Assembly (NCBI RefSeq): GCF_000011185.1
Contig: NC_002689.2
Span: forward strand, 1-64,000
Reading direction: 5' to 3'
Origin: Thermoplasma volcanium GSS1
GTDB lineage: Archaea; Thermoplasmatota; Thermoplasmata; Thermoplasmatales; Thermoplasmataceae
Length of the DNA stretch: 64,000 nucleotides
Program-made: the position numbers and the translations under genes
In this document: positions 1-8,978 of the stretch, one piece after another
Layout: the number at the start of each line of letters is the position of its first letter
Numbering within the stretch: position 1 is the stretch's first letter
The notes under the pieces: model-generated
What the model was told of the DNA's origin: nothing
The model's input: only the letters and a program-made list of their open reading frames with translations
Databases searched by the model: none

Positions 1-23
1 TTTGTATAAGAAAAAATAGGAAA

Positions 24-78
24 GGTTAATATCCATGCTCATATGGCTGTCCGAAAAAATCAATAACGAATATTAACC
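24..78. repeat. 9-bp inverted repeat upstream of the DRG GTPase
   Basis: GGTTAATAT (24-32) is followed by its exact reverse complement ATATTAACC (70-78), with 37 nt between. The pair lies just upstream of the TATA-like stretch GATAAAATAA (81-90) that precedes the ATG at 110. It could be an operator, or a terminator of a gene outside the window. The function is unknown. Confidence 0.4.
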
Positions 79-109
79 ACGATAAAATAAGGTAAGGAAA
101 GAATCCTGC

Positions 110-1192
110 ATGAGCACAATAGAAGAACGCATTAAGGAAATAGAAGACGAAATCAAGAGAACTCAGTACAATAAAGCCACTGAACACCACATCGGGCTTC
201 TAAAAGCCAAGATTGCAAGGCTCCAGATGGAGGCTAGAGCCCATAAAGGAGGCGGGCACTACGGCTTTTCTATCCCTAAATCCGGTGATGCAACCGTTGC
301 ACTTGTTGGTTTTCCAAACGTTGGGAAGAGCAGTCTCCTTAACGTTCTTACGAATTCTGAAAGCGAAGTTGGTTCATACGCCTTCACAACGCTGAAGGCC
401 ATCCCAGGAGTAATGGAATATAAAGGTGCTGAAATACAGATACTCGATCTCCCTGGTATAATAGAAAATGCTTCTTATGGTGCCGGGCGTGGAAGGGAAA
501 TACTTAGCACTGTTAGGTCTGCAGACCTAATTGTTATTGTTACAGATGTAGAAACAGGGGGATTAGATAAAATAGTGAAGGAACTCTATAATTCAGGTAT
601 AGTAGTCAATAGAAGAAGGAAAAATATCGAGATAAAGAAGACGACTTCTGGAGGCATAAGGGTTCACAAACCAAAAAACGTTGACATTGATTCAGAATAT
701 ATCAGGCAACTAATGAAGGAGTTTAAGCTTGTAAATGCAGATGTATACATAAGGGAACAAGTAAACGAAGACGATATTATAGAGGCTGTTCAGAAAAATT
801 ACGTCTACATACCCTCAATTGTAGCGGTAAATAAAATTGATATGAACGGAGCTTTTGATACATCCCCACTTACGAGATTTGGAGAGGTGTTCAAAGTATC
901 TGCAAAAAACAGAATAGGAATAGATGAACTCAGGGAGGGGATATACCGCTCTCTGAAATTGCTTCGCGTCTATTTAAGGAACAAGGCAGGAGTTGTTGAT
1001 TTCGATAAGCCTCTAATACTCACAGATGGATCGACCGTTAGGGATGTTTGCAGGAAAATAAACAGGAGTCTGATAGATTCGTTCAGATACGCGATCATAT
1101 CTGGAAAAAATAGGCCCATAGGAGAGCAGAGGGTTGGGATAGACTATCCTCTTCTAGACGAAGATATTGTCACCATAATTAGCAGGAATTGA
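110..1192 (+). CDS. DRG/Rbg-type translation-associated GTPase
   Basis: This is a GTPase of the OBG-HflX-like group, DRG (developmentally regulated GTP-binding protein) branch, at its usual length of 360 aa. A basic coiled N-terminus (1-50) precedes a G domain. The G1 motif is GFPNVGKSS (67-75), G3 is DLPG (113-116), G4 is NKID (241-244) and G5 is SAK (264-266). A C-terminal TGS domain spans about 285-358. DRG proteins of archaea and eukaryotes bind ribosomes, and their exact role in archaea is open. The ATG lies about 24 nt after a TATA-like box at 81-90, which fits a leaderless mRNA. A T-rich stretch after the stop (about 1215-1255) is a plausible terminator. Confidence 0.93.
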   Translation: MSTIEERIKEIEDEIKRTQYNKATEHHIGLLKAKIARLQMEARAHKGGGHYGFSIPKSGDATVALVGFPNVGKSSLLNVLTNSESEVGSYAFTTLKAIPGVMEYKGAEIQILDLPGIIENASYGAGRGREILSTVRSADLIVIVTDVETGGLDKIVKELYNSGIVVNRRRKNIEIKKTTSGGIRVHKPKNVDIDSEYIRQLMKEFKLVNADVYIREQVNEDDIIEAVQKNYVYIPSIVAVNKIDMNGAFDTSPLTRFGEVFKVSAKNRIGIDELREGIYRSLKLLRVYLRNKAGVVDFDKPLILTDGSTVRDVCRKINRSLIDSFRYAIISGKNRPIGEQRVGIDYPLLDEDIVTIISRN

Positions 1193-1432
1193 GCTTTATC
1201 ATTTATAACCTATATTTTTAATTTAACGGTTTCTTTTTACGTTTTTCTAATGACAAATTAATTCCTTTGCTTATATATCGGATATCTCTCCTTCATTCAA
1301 TATATAAATTTTTCTTAGCTTTTCCAACGAATGAAAAATATAAATATTGTATAATAGAAGATTAATTAAAATAACACAGTTAGAAATATTGATGAGAATA
1401 ACATATATAATCTCATATACACTGATTCATGC

Positions 1433-3442
1433 ATGACACTTACTGTGTGCCCTTATTGTGGCACTGGATGCCAAATAAATGTGGAGTACCGCAATGGGCA
1501 TTTTACTGTTCATGGTTACAACAAATCCATTGTCAACCAGGGAAAACTCTGTATAAAGGGATATCAGGGCCTCAGTTATTCTTCTTCTTCACAAAGATTA
1601 AACTATCCTATGATAAGAAAAAATGGAATACTCACTAAAGTCACTTGGAACGAGGCCCTCGACTACGTTTCAGAAAAGTTGAAGACAATTCGTAATAAGT
1701 ACGGTGCTGATGCAGTTGCGTTTCAGTCTTCTGCAAAGTGTACAAACGAAGAAAACTACCTAATGCAGAAAATAGCAAGAATGTTTGGAACAAATAACAT
1801 AGACCACTGTGCAAGAAGCTGCCATAGTTCCACAGTTGCCGGCTTAATCAAGACGATAGGTACAGCAGCGGCAACTGGATCTATCAAGAGCTTAAAATCT
1901 ACGAAGACTTATTTTATCATAGGTTCGAATACCACAGAGCAGCACCCCATTATTGGAACTACGGTGCTTAAAGGCAAAAAAAGTGGAAGCTACCTTATAG
2001 TAGCCGATCCAAGAAAGACAAAGCTTGCCTCAAATGCAGACATTTTTCTCCAATTTAGGCCAGGAACAGATGTAGCCCTTCTTAATTCTATTATGTTTGT
2101 TATTCTTAAGGAAAATCTCTACGATGAGGAATTCATAAAGAATAGGACAGAAGATTTTGATAAACTTGCTGCAGAGATAGAAAAGTACCCTCCAGAACTT
2201 ACAGAAGCCATAACTGGGGTAGATGCTGAACTTGTAAGAAGAGCAGCAGAAATTTATGCAAAGTATAAGCCCTCGGCGATACTATATGGTATGGGAATAA
2301 CACAGCATATACATGGCACAGAAAATGTGATGAGTGTATCAAACCTTGCCCTTATGACAGGGAATATTGGAAAGTACGGTGCCGGTATATTTCCACTTAG
2401 GGGACAGAACAATGTACAAGGATCAAGCGATATGGGGGCACTGGCAGAGTTTTATCCTGGTTATATACCTGTGGACTCCGAAGGGGTTAAGCGTTTTGAG
2501 GATCTATGGAAAACCGAACTACCAAAGAAGGTCGGTTTAACTCTTTCTGAGATGTTTGATGCGGCGGCCGCAGGCAAAGTAAAAGCAATTTATCTTATGG
2601 GGGAAAACCCAGTGATAACTGAAGCAAATGTAGCAGAAGTTGAGAAAGGCATAGAAAATTTGGAATTATTTATTGTGCAAGATATTTTCCTTACCGAAAC
2701 TGCCAGCCTTGCTGATGTAGTTTTACCTGCTGCCACTGCTCTGGAAAAGGATGGTACATTTACGAACACCGAGAGGAGGGTACAGAGAATCGTCTCTGTA
2801 AAGAGCCCGCCGGGAGAGGCAAAGCAGGATTGGTGGATACTCAGTGAAATTGCCCATAGGCTTGTCGGAACCGAAAGATACAGATCTGTTGAAGATGTTT
2901 TCAATGAGATAACTCAAGCTATACCAAACTATTCCGGAATAAGATACCAAGATATATACCCAACAGGAAAGCAATGGCCTGTTAATGAACAGAATCCCGA
3001 TGGGACAGAAATACTTCACACAGTTAAATTTACAAGAGGCCTTGGTAGATTCTATCCTGTAAGCTATGAACCTCCATCGGAGATTGCCGATGCAGAATAT
3101 CCTTTCATACTTACAACTGGAAGAAACTACTATCACTGGCATTCTGGAACCATGACAAGACGCAGTGATATACTGGAAAGGGAATCGCCTTCACCCTATG
3201 TTGAAATAAGTATGATGGATGCAAAACAACTCAATATAAGGGACGGCCAGGCCATAGACGTTGAATCAAGGCATGGCAGAATAACACTTCCAGCAAAAGT
3301 TACAGATAAAATTCCAACTGGGATAATATTCGTTCCATTCCATTTCAAAGAAGCTCGGGTAAATCTTCTGGTTGGAGATAATCTTGATCCTTACTCGAAG
3401 ATACCTGAATTCAAGGTAGTTGCTGCTAGGGTGATCGTATGA
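1433..3442 (+). CDS. fdhA: Formate dehydrogenase-like molybdopterin oxidoreductase, catalytic subunit
   Basis: This is a molybdenum/tungsten-bis-MGD oxidoreductase of 669 aa, the length of a stand-alone FdhA. The N-terminal [4Fe-4S] ligands are C6, C9, C13 and C40. The metal-ligand site reads CARSCHSST, with Cys130-His131 where selenoenzymes carry selenocysteine, so this is the Cys form. The C-terminal molybdopterin-dinucleotide domain (about 555-669) is complete. It probably oxidises formate to CO2, although the family also contains other substrate specificities. Its stop overlaps the start of the next gene (ATGA), and that gene and the following one encode electron-transfer subunits, so a soluble complex passing electrons to NAD(P) or ferredoxin is inferred. 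No Sec codon or inserted domain is seen. Confidence 0.88.
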   Translation: MTLTVCPYCGTGCQINVEYRNGHFTVHGYNKSIVNQGKLCIKGYQGLSYSSSSQRLNYPMIRKNGILTKVTWNEALDYVSEKLKTIRNKYGADAVAFQSSAKCTNEENYLMQKIARMFGTNNIDHCARSCHSSTVAGLIKTIGTAAATGSIKSLKSTKTYFIIGSNTTEQHPIIGTTVLKGKKSGSYLIVADPRKTKLASNADIFLQFRPGTDVALLNSIMFVILKENLYDEEFIKNRTEDFDKLAAEIEKYPPELTEAITGVDAELVRRAAEIYAKYKPSAILYGMGITQHIHGTENVMSVSNLALMTGNIGKYGAGIFPLRGQNNVQGSSDMGALAEFYPGYIPVDSEGVKRFEDLWKTELPKKVGLTLSEMFDAAAAGKVKAIYLMGENPVITEANVAEVEKGIENLELFIVQDIFLTETASLADVVLPAATALEKDGTFTNTERRVQRIVSVKSPPGEAKQDWWILSEIAHRLVGTERYRSVEDVFNEITQAIPNYSGIRYQDIYPTGKQWPVNEQNPDGTEILHTVKFTRGLGRFYPVSYEPPSEIADAEYPFILTTGRNYYHWHSGTMTRRSDILERESPSPYVEISMMDAKQLNIRDGQAIDVESRHGRITLPAKVTDKIPTGIIFVPFHFKEARVNLLVGDNLDPYSKIPEFKVVAARVIV

Positions 3443-4359
3443 TATATAAAATGACAGACAAGGATATGGAAATTTTGTTTGAAAGGATATCCAAAGATTT
3501 CCAATCCTTTGGTTCTAAGGAAGAAAATGGGGATATCGTATTTGGAGATATTCAGAGATTTAGTGATATTTCAGAGGAAAAGAGCAGTTATCCCCCAAAG
3601 GATTTTTTGATTGAGCGTTCGGAGAATATATTGTCGATACCTAGGGCCGAAAAAAGGGCAGTATTTGGTGTTAAGAGCTGCGATCTACGTGGTTTCTACA
3701 TAATGGACAAGCAGATCCTGGGAAAAGATCCTTTCTATACGGTGAAAAGGGAAAATACTATGTTCATAAATTTTGTATGTGAAAAAATGTGCAGCGGAGG
3801 GTTCTGCACAAGCTTTGGGGGGCCTGTTCTTGATGAGTATGATGTGCAAGTTCTGCACAAGAATGGCTACTTTTATGTTGAAGCTTCAGACAAATATGAA
3901 AAGTATCTTTTCGGATTCAGTGAATCTGATGATCAGAACGTATTTGAAGAACACAAGAAGGAATTCGAATCCCTTTACGGCAGGCTTAACGTTGATGGGA
4001 TAGAAAATAGGATGAAATGGTCATCCAACCTCTGGAATAAGTTTGCAAATTACTGCATATCCTGTGGTGCATGTAATTATTCCTGCCCTACCTGTTACTG
4101 CGTTGACGTGTATGACGACGATGACGGAAGGAAGAAGGAGTGGGACTCCTGCATACTTGAGGGCTTCACCCGAACAGCAGCCGGAAACGTAAGGCCCGAA
4201 CTATCCGAGAGGCTTAGGCAAAGGTTCTATCACAAATTCAAGTACTATAAGCTTTCTAGAGGAGCTTATCTCTGCACAGGCTGCAACCGTTGTGTAGATG
4301 ATTGTCCGGTAGACATCGATATAAAGGAGGTGATAACGCACGATTACGATAGGGAATAA
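3439..4359 (+). CDS. Iron-sulfur electron-transfer subunit (sulfhydrogenase beta / AsrA-like)
   Basis: This 306-aa protein resembles the beta subunit of archaeal sulfhydrogenases (HydB) and AsrA of anaerobic sulfite reductase. A variable N-terminal domain (1-195) contains the conserved-looking stretch KSCDLRGFYIMD (79-90). Two ferredoxin-type [4Fe-4S] motifs follow: C206/C209/C212/C216 and C279/C282/C285/C289. Extra cysteines (C219, C221) sit beside the first. The ATG overlaps the stop of the formate dehydrogenase gene, so the two are translationally coupled. It should carry electrons between the molybdenum subunit and the flavin subunit encoded next. No hydrogenase large or small subunit gene is present here. 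Confidence 0.85.
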   Translation: MIYKMTDKDMEILFERISKDFQSFGSKEENGDIVFGDIQRFSDISEEKSSYPPKDFLIERSENILSIPRAEKRAVFGVKSCDLRGFYIMDKQILGKDPFYTVKRENTMFINFVCEKMCSGGFCTSFGGPVLDEYDVQVLHKNGYFYVEASDKYEKYLFGFSESDDQNVFEEHKKEFESLYGRLNVDGIENRMKWSSNLWNKFANYCISCGACNYSCPTCYCVDVYDDDDGRKKEWDSCILEGFTRTAAGNVRPELSERLRQRFYHKFKYYKLSRGAYLCTGCNRCVDDCPVDIDIKEVITHDYDRE

Positions 4360-4396
4360 GTGGATACCGAAAAAACTAAAGCCTTATAGGTTTAGG

Positions 4397-5131
4397 ATGG
4401 AAACGGCAGACACATATACTATAGTGTTAACAGAACGCAATATGGGGTATGCAGGGCAGTTCTACATGGTATCGAAGGAAGGGATAGGTGAAGCGCCCAT
4501 ATCTGTAGGAAGCGGATACGGAAATCCACTTATGTTCTCCATTAAAGCTGTTGGTTCTGTAACTAAGGGGATAATGAATGATCCATACGGTGAAATCGGA
4601 ATAAGGGGACCTTATGGGAATGTATGGCCTTGGAAGAGCTACGAACATGTAGTGGCAATTGCGGGGGGTATAGGTATACCGCCAATAAAGGCTTTGATTG
4701 AAGACATGCAGGGGCATACAAGCCTTGATAAGCTTACCGTTCTCTACGGTGCTAGGAGCCCTTCAGATATAGTTTACAGAAGTGAGATAGAAACATGGAA
4801 GGAGGAGATGGATTTTCGTATAACCGTAGATAAAGGTGATGAGAATTGGAGAGGCCATGTCGGGGTAGTGACTACTCTTGTGCCTGAAATTAAAGAATAC
4901 AATCATGGTGCTGCATTCGTTATCGGCCCGCCAGTTATGATGAAATTTTCTGTCAAATCGCTGCTTGATGCTGGATTCGCAGAAGATAATATATACCTGT
5001 CCCTTGAGAGGAGGATGGAATGCGGCATAGGCGTATGCGGCCATTGCAATATAGGCCGATGGTATGCATGCGAAGATGGGCCAATATTTAAGTACTCTGA
5101 CACTAAGGAAGAGCCGGAGCTGTTCCTATAA
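4397..5131 (+). CDS. FAD/NAD-binding subunit with [2Fe-2S] (sulfhydrogenase gamma / AsrB-like)
   Basis: This is a ferredoxin-NADP-reductase-fold protein like HydG, AsrB and PyrK. It has an FAD-binding barrel, an NAD-binding domain (AIAGGIGIPPIKALIEDM about 92-109, then YGARSPSDIVY) and a C-terminal [2Fe-2S] loop with C209, C214, C217 and C225. It should pass electrons between NAD(P)H and the iron-sulfur subunit. The start is uncertain. The reading frame stays open upstream to 4337, and the extra residues KPYRFR fit the family's N-terminus. A strong ribosome-binding site, AAGGAGGTGA, sits at 4324-4333, but no ATG, GTG or TTG occurs between it and 4397. An ATT start at 4343 is possible. Confidence 0.85.
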   Translation: METADTYTIVLTERNMGYAGQFYMVSKEGIGEAPISVGSGYGNPLMFSIKAVGSVTKGIMNDPYGEIGIRGPYGNVWPWKSYEHVVAIAGGIGIPPIKALIEDMQGHTSLDKLTVLYGARSPSDIVYRSEIETWKEEMDFRITVDKGDENWRGHVGVVTTLVPEIKEYNHGAAFVIGPPVMMKFSVKSLLDAGFAEDNIYLSLERRMECGIGVCGHCNIGRWYACEDGPIFKYSDTKEEPELFL

Positions 5132-5587
5132 ACGATATATTTATTACTTATTTTTTGCATGGGCAGATCTTTTAGACAGCACCGAAATGGTATGATATAT
5201 CATCATACTAATAATCAGTGTTTCCTTATTTGCGCCAATATATTTAAGAAACTACGATTGTAACTTATTAATGAAAATATTGAGACGAAATAAGAGATTT
5301 TGCTAGCCAATGGACTTTCTAAATATATGCTTCAACAGGTGCAGTATTAAATTTTTATGGTATTCCTCTAGAATTAGATTTAGGCTAACATAAACAATTG
5401 CGATATTTGTCGAAAAAACTAATCCGAAGATGAAACATAGAAACGATTAGTATAGCTTATTCTAACATTTCGCCCTATATTAATTCTTAAATGGTAAAAT
5501 ATAGTGACAATATATGCCAGTATATAATATATTGAATTTGTTTATTACTCTCTTAGCAATAGAACAGTAAAATCGGCGAAGGAATAA
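5132..5587. other. 456-bp AT-rich intergenic region
   Basis: No gene is recognised here. A 7-bp inverted repeat with a 5-nt loop (GTATGAT-ATATC-ATCATAC, 5190-5208) lies shortly after the end of the formate dehydrogenase operon. It could be a terminator-like or operator element. TATA-like sequence occurs repeatedly up to the transporter start. Confidence 0.5.
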
Positions 5588-7018
5588 ATGGCTAAAGGCA
5601 TCATTGAAGAGCTTGATAATTCAAAGATAAATTCCTTTCATCTACGCACCTGGTTGATTGCAGGTATGGGATTCTTCACGGATGCATACGATCTTTTTGT
5701 AATAGGTACAGTTATATCAATACTCCCACTAGCTGGGTGGGATAAACTCAACACATACGATATTTCAATATTATCCTCAATATCTCTTCTTGCTTCTGTA
5801 ATAGGTGCAGTGATATTTGGAAGGCTTCTCGACGCACTAGGAAGAAAAAGAGTCTATGGATTTGAGCTGATGTTGCTTATATTGGGAGCTTTAGGCAGTG
5901 CATTTGTGGTTCCAGTAAACGGTATAAATTACCTTATAGCATGGAGATTTATACTTGGACTAGGAATTGGGGGGGACTACGCAGGAAGTTCAACTATAAT
6001 GACTGAATTTTCTAATACGAAGAATAGGGGACAACTTGTAGGCATGGTCTTTTCTCTCCAAGGCGTCGGTCTTATAGCAGGGCCTTTAATAACGCTAGGC
6101 CTTCTAAGCTTTATACACAACCTAGACCTTGTATGGAGGGTGCTGTTTTTCATAGGTGCTGTGCCTGCTTTCATAGTACTGTACGGCAGGCGGGCAATAG
6201 GCGAAACACCCAGATACGCACTTAGAGTAAAGGGAGATGCGAGTTCAGCAATGCAGAGTGTCGAAAAAATTTCAGGAGATTCAAAGGTTTCAGTATCAAG
6301 GGAAGATTTAGAGATGTCAAATATAAAATGGACGGATTTATTCAAAAACAGATACTTTATGCTTTCACTTATTGGAACGGCAGGGACATGGTTTTTGCTT
6401 GATTGGGCGTTTTATGGAAATTCGATAATGTCTCATGAAATGTTGAGCGCCCTTATCCCGTCATCTATGTCAGGCTTAAACAAGTTAAAGCTATCTACGT
6501 TTTACACGCTTATAATATTCGCCGTTTCTGCTTTTCCTGCATATTGGATAGCTACTTTTACTGTAGACAGAATCGGAAGAAAAAGGATGCAGGTAATTGG
6601 TTTTCTAATAATGGGCATAACATTTGGTATTCTCGGCATATTCAGGTACCTTATGTCCCCTACATTCGTTACTTATTTCCTTTTAGTGTATGGAATAAGC
6701 TATTTTTTCACAGAGTTCGGCCCAAACGTGACTACCTTCATTTATGCTCCAGAGATGTTTCCAACAGCAATACGCGGACTCGGATCTGGAATATCCTCTG
6801 CAGGGGGTAAAACTGGGGCATTCATAGGAACCGCGCTAAACGTAATTATATTTACACTTTATGGGGAAGGCGAACTTTTCCTTATACTTGCTGGAATATC
6901 GATGTTAGGTATGTTAATGACTTTAGTACTTCTACCTGAAACATCTAGAAGAAAACTCGAGGATATTTCAGGCGAGGGTAGATATATAGTAAGAACTGCT
7001 TCCGGATTTAAAAAATAG
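5588..7018 (+). CDS. MFS transporter, phosphate:H+ symporter-like
   Basis: This 476-aa membrane protein has about 12 predicted transmembrane segments in two halves, with a cytoplasmic loop around residues 210-255. The loop after TM2 carries GRLLDALGRKRVYG, the MFS A-motif. TM4 contains GLGIGGDYAGSSTIMTEFSN, which closely resembles the signature of the phosphate:H+ symporter (PHS) family. The second A-like motif VDRIGRKRMQ occurs near residue 325. Phosphate or another anion is the likely cargo. The substrate cannot be fixed from sequence, because Thermoplasma has many related sugar and organic-acid MFS carriers. It is monocistronic and is followed by a transposase relic. Confidence 0.82.
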   Translation: MAKGIIEELDNSKINSFHLRTWLIAGMGFFTDAYDLFVIGTVISILPLAGWDKLNTYDISILSSISLLASVIGAVIFGRLLDALGRKRVYGFELMLLILGALGSAFVVPVNGINYLIAWRFILGLGIGGDYAGSSTIMTEFSNTKNRGQLVGMVFSLQGVGLIAGPLITLGLLSFIHNLDLVWRVLFFIGAVPAFIVLYGRRAIGETPRYALRVKGDASSAMQSVEKISGDSKVSVSREDLEMSNIKWTDLFKNRYFMLSLIGTAGTWFLLDWAFYGNSIMSHEMLSALIPSSMSGLNKLKLSTFYTLIIFAVSAFPAYWIATFTVDRIGRKRMQVIGFLIMGITFGILGIFRYLMSPTFVTYFLLVYGISYFFTEFGPNVTTFIYAPEMFPTAIRGLGSGISSAGGKTGAFIGTALNVIIFTLYGEGELFLILAGISMLGMLMTLVLLPETSRRKLEDISGEGRYIVRTASGFKK

Positions 7019-7040
7019 ATCCGGGAATCTGCTTAGATGC

Positions 7041-7590
7041 GGCTTTGTCAAATATCCGTTGATATTTGGCTTCCTGCCATCTGCTCCACATCTTTTGACT
7101 GCTTCACAGCTTCACCTGGCAGGCCTTTATGGGATCGTTTCAGACATGTCCGATACCTGAATGCAATGTTTATGCATGCATTCACATCACGGTCTATCTC
7201 AATACCGCAGGAATCACACTTCAGGATCCTGCCATGCCCTATTCTGGCCAGAGTATCACATACCGAGCACATCCTGCTGGTGTTCCTTGTTTCCTTTCTT
7301 GTCAGCTCTATGGCAGGAAGGCCTTCCCATGATGCCTTATACATTACCTGGGATGCAAGCATCCCATATGGAAATGCATTCTTAAGAAGGAATCTGTAAT
7401 CCTTCCCTTTTCCATCGCCCTTCTTTGTAATCTGATTTATTCCCCCAATTCTCAATCATAATATTTATCGTGAAATTGACCATATCAGTAAACTTATGCA
7501 TAAGCACCTTCAGGTTACCAGAAGGATAGAAATACTGTTTTACGGCCTTGAAAGCCTACACAAATACATATACCACTATCATACATAAAT
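7041..7590 (-). pseudogene. TnpB (IS200/IS605 OrfB) relic 1 with right-end hairpin
   Basis: This is a decayed transposon-encoded nuclease. The open frame 7455 to 7048 starts with TTG and encodes the C-terminal part. That part includes a zinc ribbon (CSVC...CDSC), the RuvC-III motif DRDVNACINIA, and a tail ending GSQISTDI. The N-terminal part (about 7580-7445, residues like AFKAVKQYFYPSGNLK) lies in another frame and holds a stop codon. The middle of the protein, with RuvC-I and RuvC-II, is missing. Overlapping the stop is a perfect hairpin CAAATAT-CCGTTG-ATATTTG (7049-7068), as expected at the IS right end. Related relics lie at 27958 and 34935. Confidence 0.82.
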
Positions 7591-7690
7591 TTACAAGTCA
7601 AATGATTAATAAATCAACTAAGATTTGCAAATGTCTTAGATGCGAAAGAGTTATTAATAGACTTTAAATAAACCCTCAATTCGTGATAGT

Positions 7691-8143
7691 ATGGTCAGTG
7701 TCAAATACGTTCCAAGTGATATGCTAATTAACTATGTTTCAGGGAAATTGAAAGAGGAGAAAAAGATAAAAGAGCCTAATTGGGTCAAATTTGTAAAAAC
7801 GGGGGTAAGCAAAGAAAAGCCTCCACTTCAAGACGACTGGATATATGTAAGGGCAGCATCTATGCTGCGTAAACTTTACATCAATGGATACTTAGGAATT
7901 TCAAGGATGAGTAGTGAATACGGAGGCAAAGTAGATAGGGGATCGAAACGGTATCATGCGGCTTCTGGAAGCAGATCTATAACAAGATTCCTGTTTCATG
8001 AGCTAGAATCTGCAGGACTTGTTCAGAAGACTCAGAAGGGCAGATCCCTTTCTCCACAGGGAATGTCCTTGCTGGACAATGCCAGCAAAGAGATAATAAA
8101 ACAGCTGGCACAGAAAGATCCTTTATATGAGAAATTCATATAA
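7691..8143 (+). CDS. rps19e: 30S ribosomal protein S19e
   Basis: This is a 150-aa ribosomal protein of the S19e family, shared by archaea and eukaryotes, which assembles into the head of the small subunit. Typical sequence includes VKYVPSDMLI near the N-terminus, WIYVRAASMLRKLYINGYLGISRMSSEYGG in the centre and the RSLSPQGMSLLD winged-helix end. It is the first gene of a translation cluster with PDCD5, L39e, L31e and aIF6, an order known from many Euryarchaeota. The ATG is at 7691. TATA-like sequence ACTTTAAATAAAC lies about 25 nt upstream, so the message is probably leaderless. Confidence 0.96.
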   Translation: MVSVKYVPSDMLINYVSGKLKEEKKIKEPNWVKFVKTGVSKEKPPLQDDWIYVRAASMLRKLYINGYLGISRMSSEYGGKVDRGSKRYHAASGSRSITRFLFHELESAGLVQKTQKGRSLSPQGMSLLDNASKEIIKQLAQKDPLYEKFI

Positions 8144-8153
8144 AGTGATTGAA

Positions 8154-8501
8154 ATGAGTGATGATGAAGAATTAGAAAAAATAAGAAGAAGGCAGATGGA
8201 AGAACTTCAACGTCAGGCCATGCAAAGGCAGATGGCTGAAGAGGAAGAAAAACAAAGAGAAATTGAAAAGGCTAGGAGGCAACAAATACTGCGCCAGATC
8301 CTTGATCCATCTGCAAGAGAGCGTTTGAACAACGTTCGCCTAGTAAGGCCGGATCTTGCAGACAACGTTGAAAACCAGCTTATACAGCTTGCTTCGATGG
8401 GGAGGATAAACAGGATAATAAAAGAGAGTGATATAATAGATATACTGAGCAAACTTACTGAAAATAAAAGAGAACCAAAAATAGAGAGGAGAAGTAAATG
8501 A
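8154..8501 (+). CDS. PDCD5-family DNA/RNA-binding protein
   Basis: This small basic helical protein (115 aa) is of the PDCD5/TFAR19 family and is conserved in archaea next to S19e and L39e. The N-terminus is one long charged helix rich in Glu, Arg and Gln (1-55). A compact three-helix domain follows, with [21 protein letters not shown] and [17 protein letters not shown]. The role in archaea is not settled, and nucleic-acid binding is inferred from the family. The frame is open from 8127. I chose the ATG at 8154 because the GTGAT-type ribosome-binding sequence (8145-8149) precedes it and the protein then starts MSDDEEL like its homologues. The stop overlaps the L39e start (ATGA). Confidence 0.92.
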
Positions 8502-8653
8502 GCAGGAATAAGGAACTAGGCCGGAAAATTCGTTTGATGAAGAAAGTAAAGCAAAACAGAAGGGTTCCAGGGTGGGTCATGATGAGGACTGCCAGGAAAG
8601 TAACACAAAACCCCCTAAGGAGAAATTGGAGACGTGGAAACCTGAAGATATGA
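8498..8653 (+). CDS. rpl39e: 50S ribosomal protein L39e
   Basis: This is a very short (51 aa), highly basic ribosomal protein of the large-subunit exit tunnel. It begins [20 protein letters not shown], continues [15 protein letters not shown] and ends [11 protein letters not shown], which is diagnostic for L39e. The ATG overlaps the TGA of the PDCD5 gene and the TGA at 8651-8653 precedes the L31e ribosome-binding site, so the three are translated from one mRNA. Confidence 0.96.
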
Positions 8654-8662
8654 GGTGATGAT

Positions 8663-8932
8663 TTGCCAGATGATGAAGTTTCAAAGGAAATTATAATGAA
8701 TATACCCCTTAGGGAAGCGAAGCTTTCCTCAAGGAAGAGAAGGGCGGATACATCCATATCTATATTGAGGAATTACGTATCCAAGAAACTCAAAGTAGAT
8801 ACAAGTAAGATATGGATTGATCCGAAAGTAAGTGAGACGATATGGAAGAAGGGGAGAGAAAAACCTCCATCAAAATTATCCCTGAAGATAATAAAGCTAG
8901 AAGAAGGAACGACAGAAATTATTCTGCCTTGA
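8663..8932 (+). CDS. rpl31e: 50S ribosomal protein L31e
   Basis: This is a large-subunit ribosomal protein of 89 aa. It matches L31e through [20 protein letters not shown], the [15 protein letters not shown] helix and [20 protein letters not shown], followed by a short beta strand. The start is a TTG. The sequence GGTGATGA immediately upstream (8654-8661) is complementary to the 3' end of archaeal 16S rRNA and fixes the choice. It is part of the S19e-aIF6 operon. Confidence 0.95.
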
Positions 8933-8978
8933 TTCTTTTATATTTACTTTCTACTAATCGTTTAGCCGGTGAGTGGTT

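Noticed and set aside
1793-1830. Selenocysteine in the formate dehydrogenase
   Set aside because: The ligand position is encoded by TGC (Cys130), with no in-frame TGA in the gene.
2590-3142. Two minus-strand open frames inside fdhA (104 and 139 codons)
   Set aside because: They lie opposite a long, clearly coding gene with FdhA motifs; low-complexity antisense frames with no family features.
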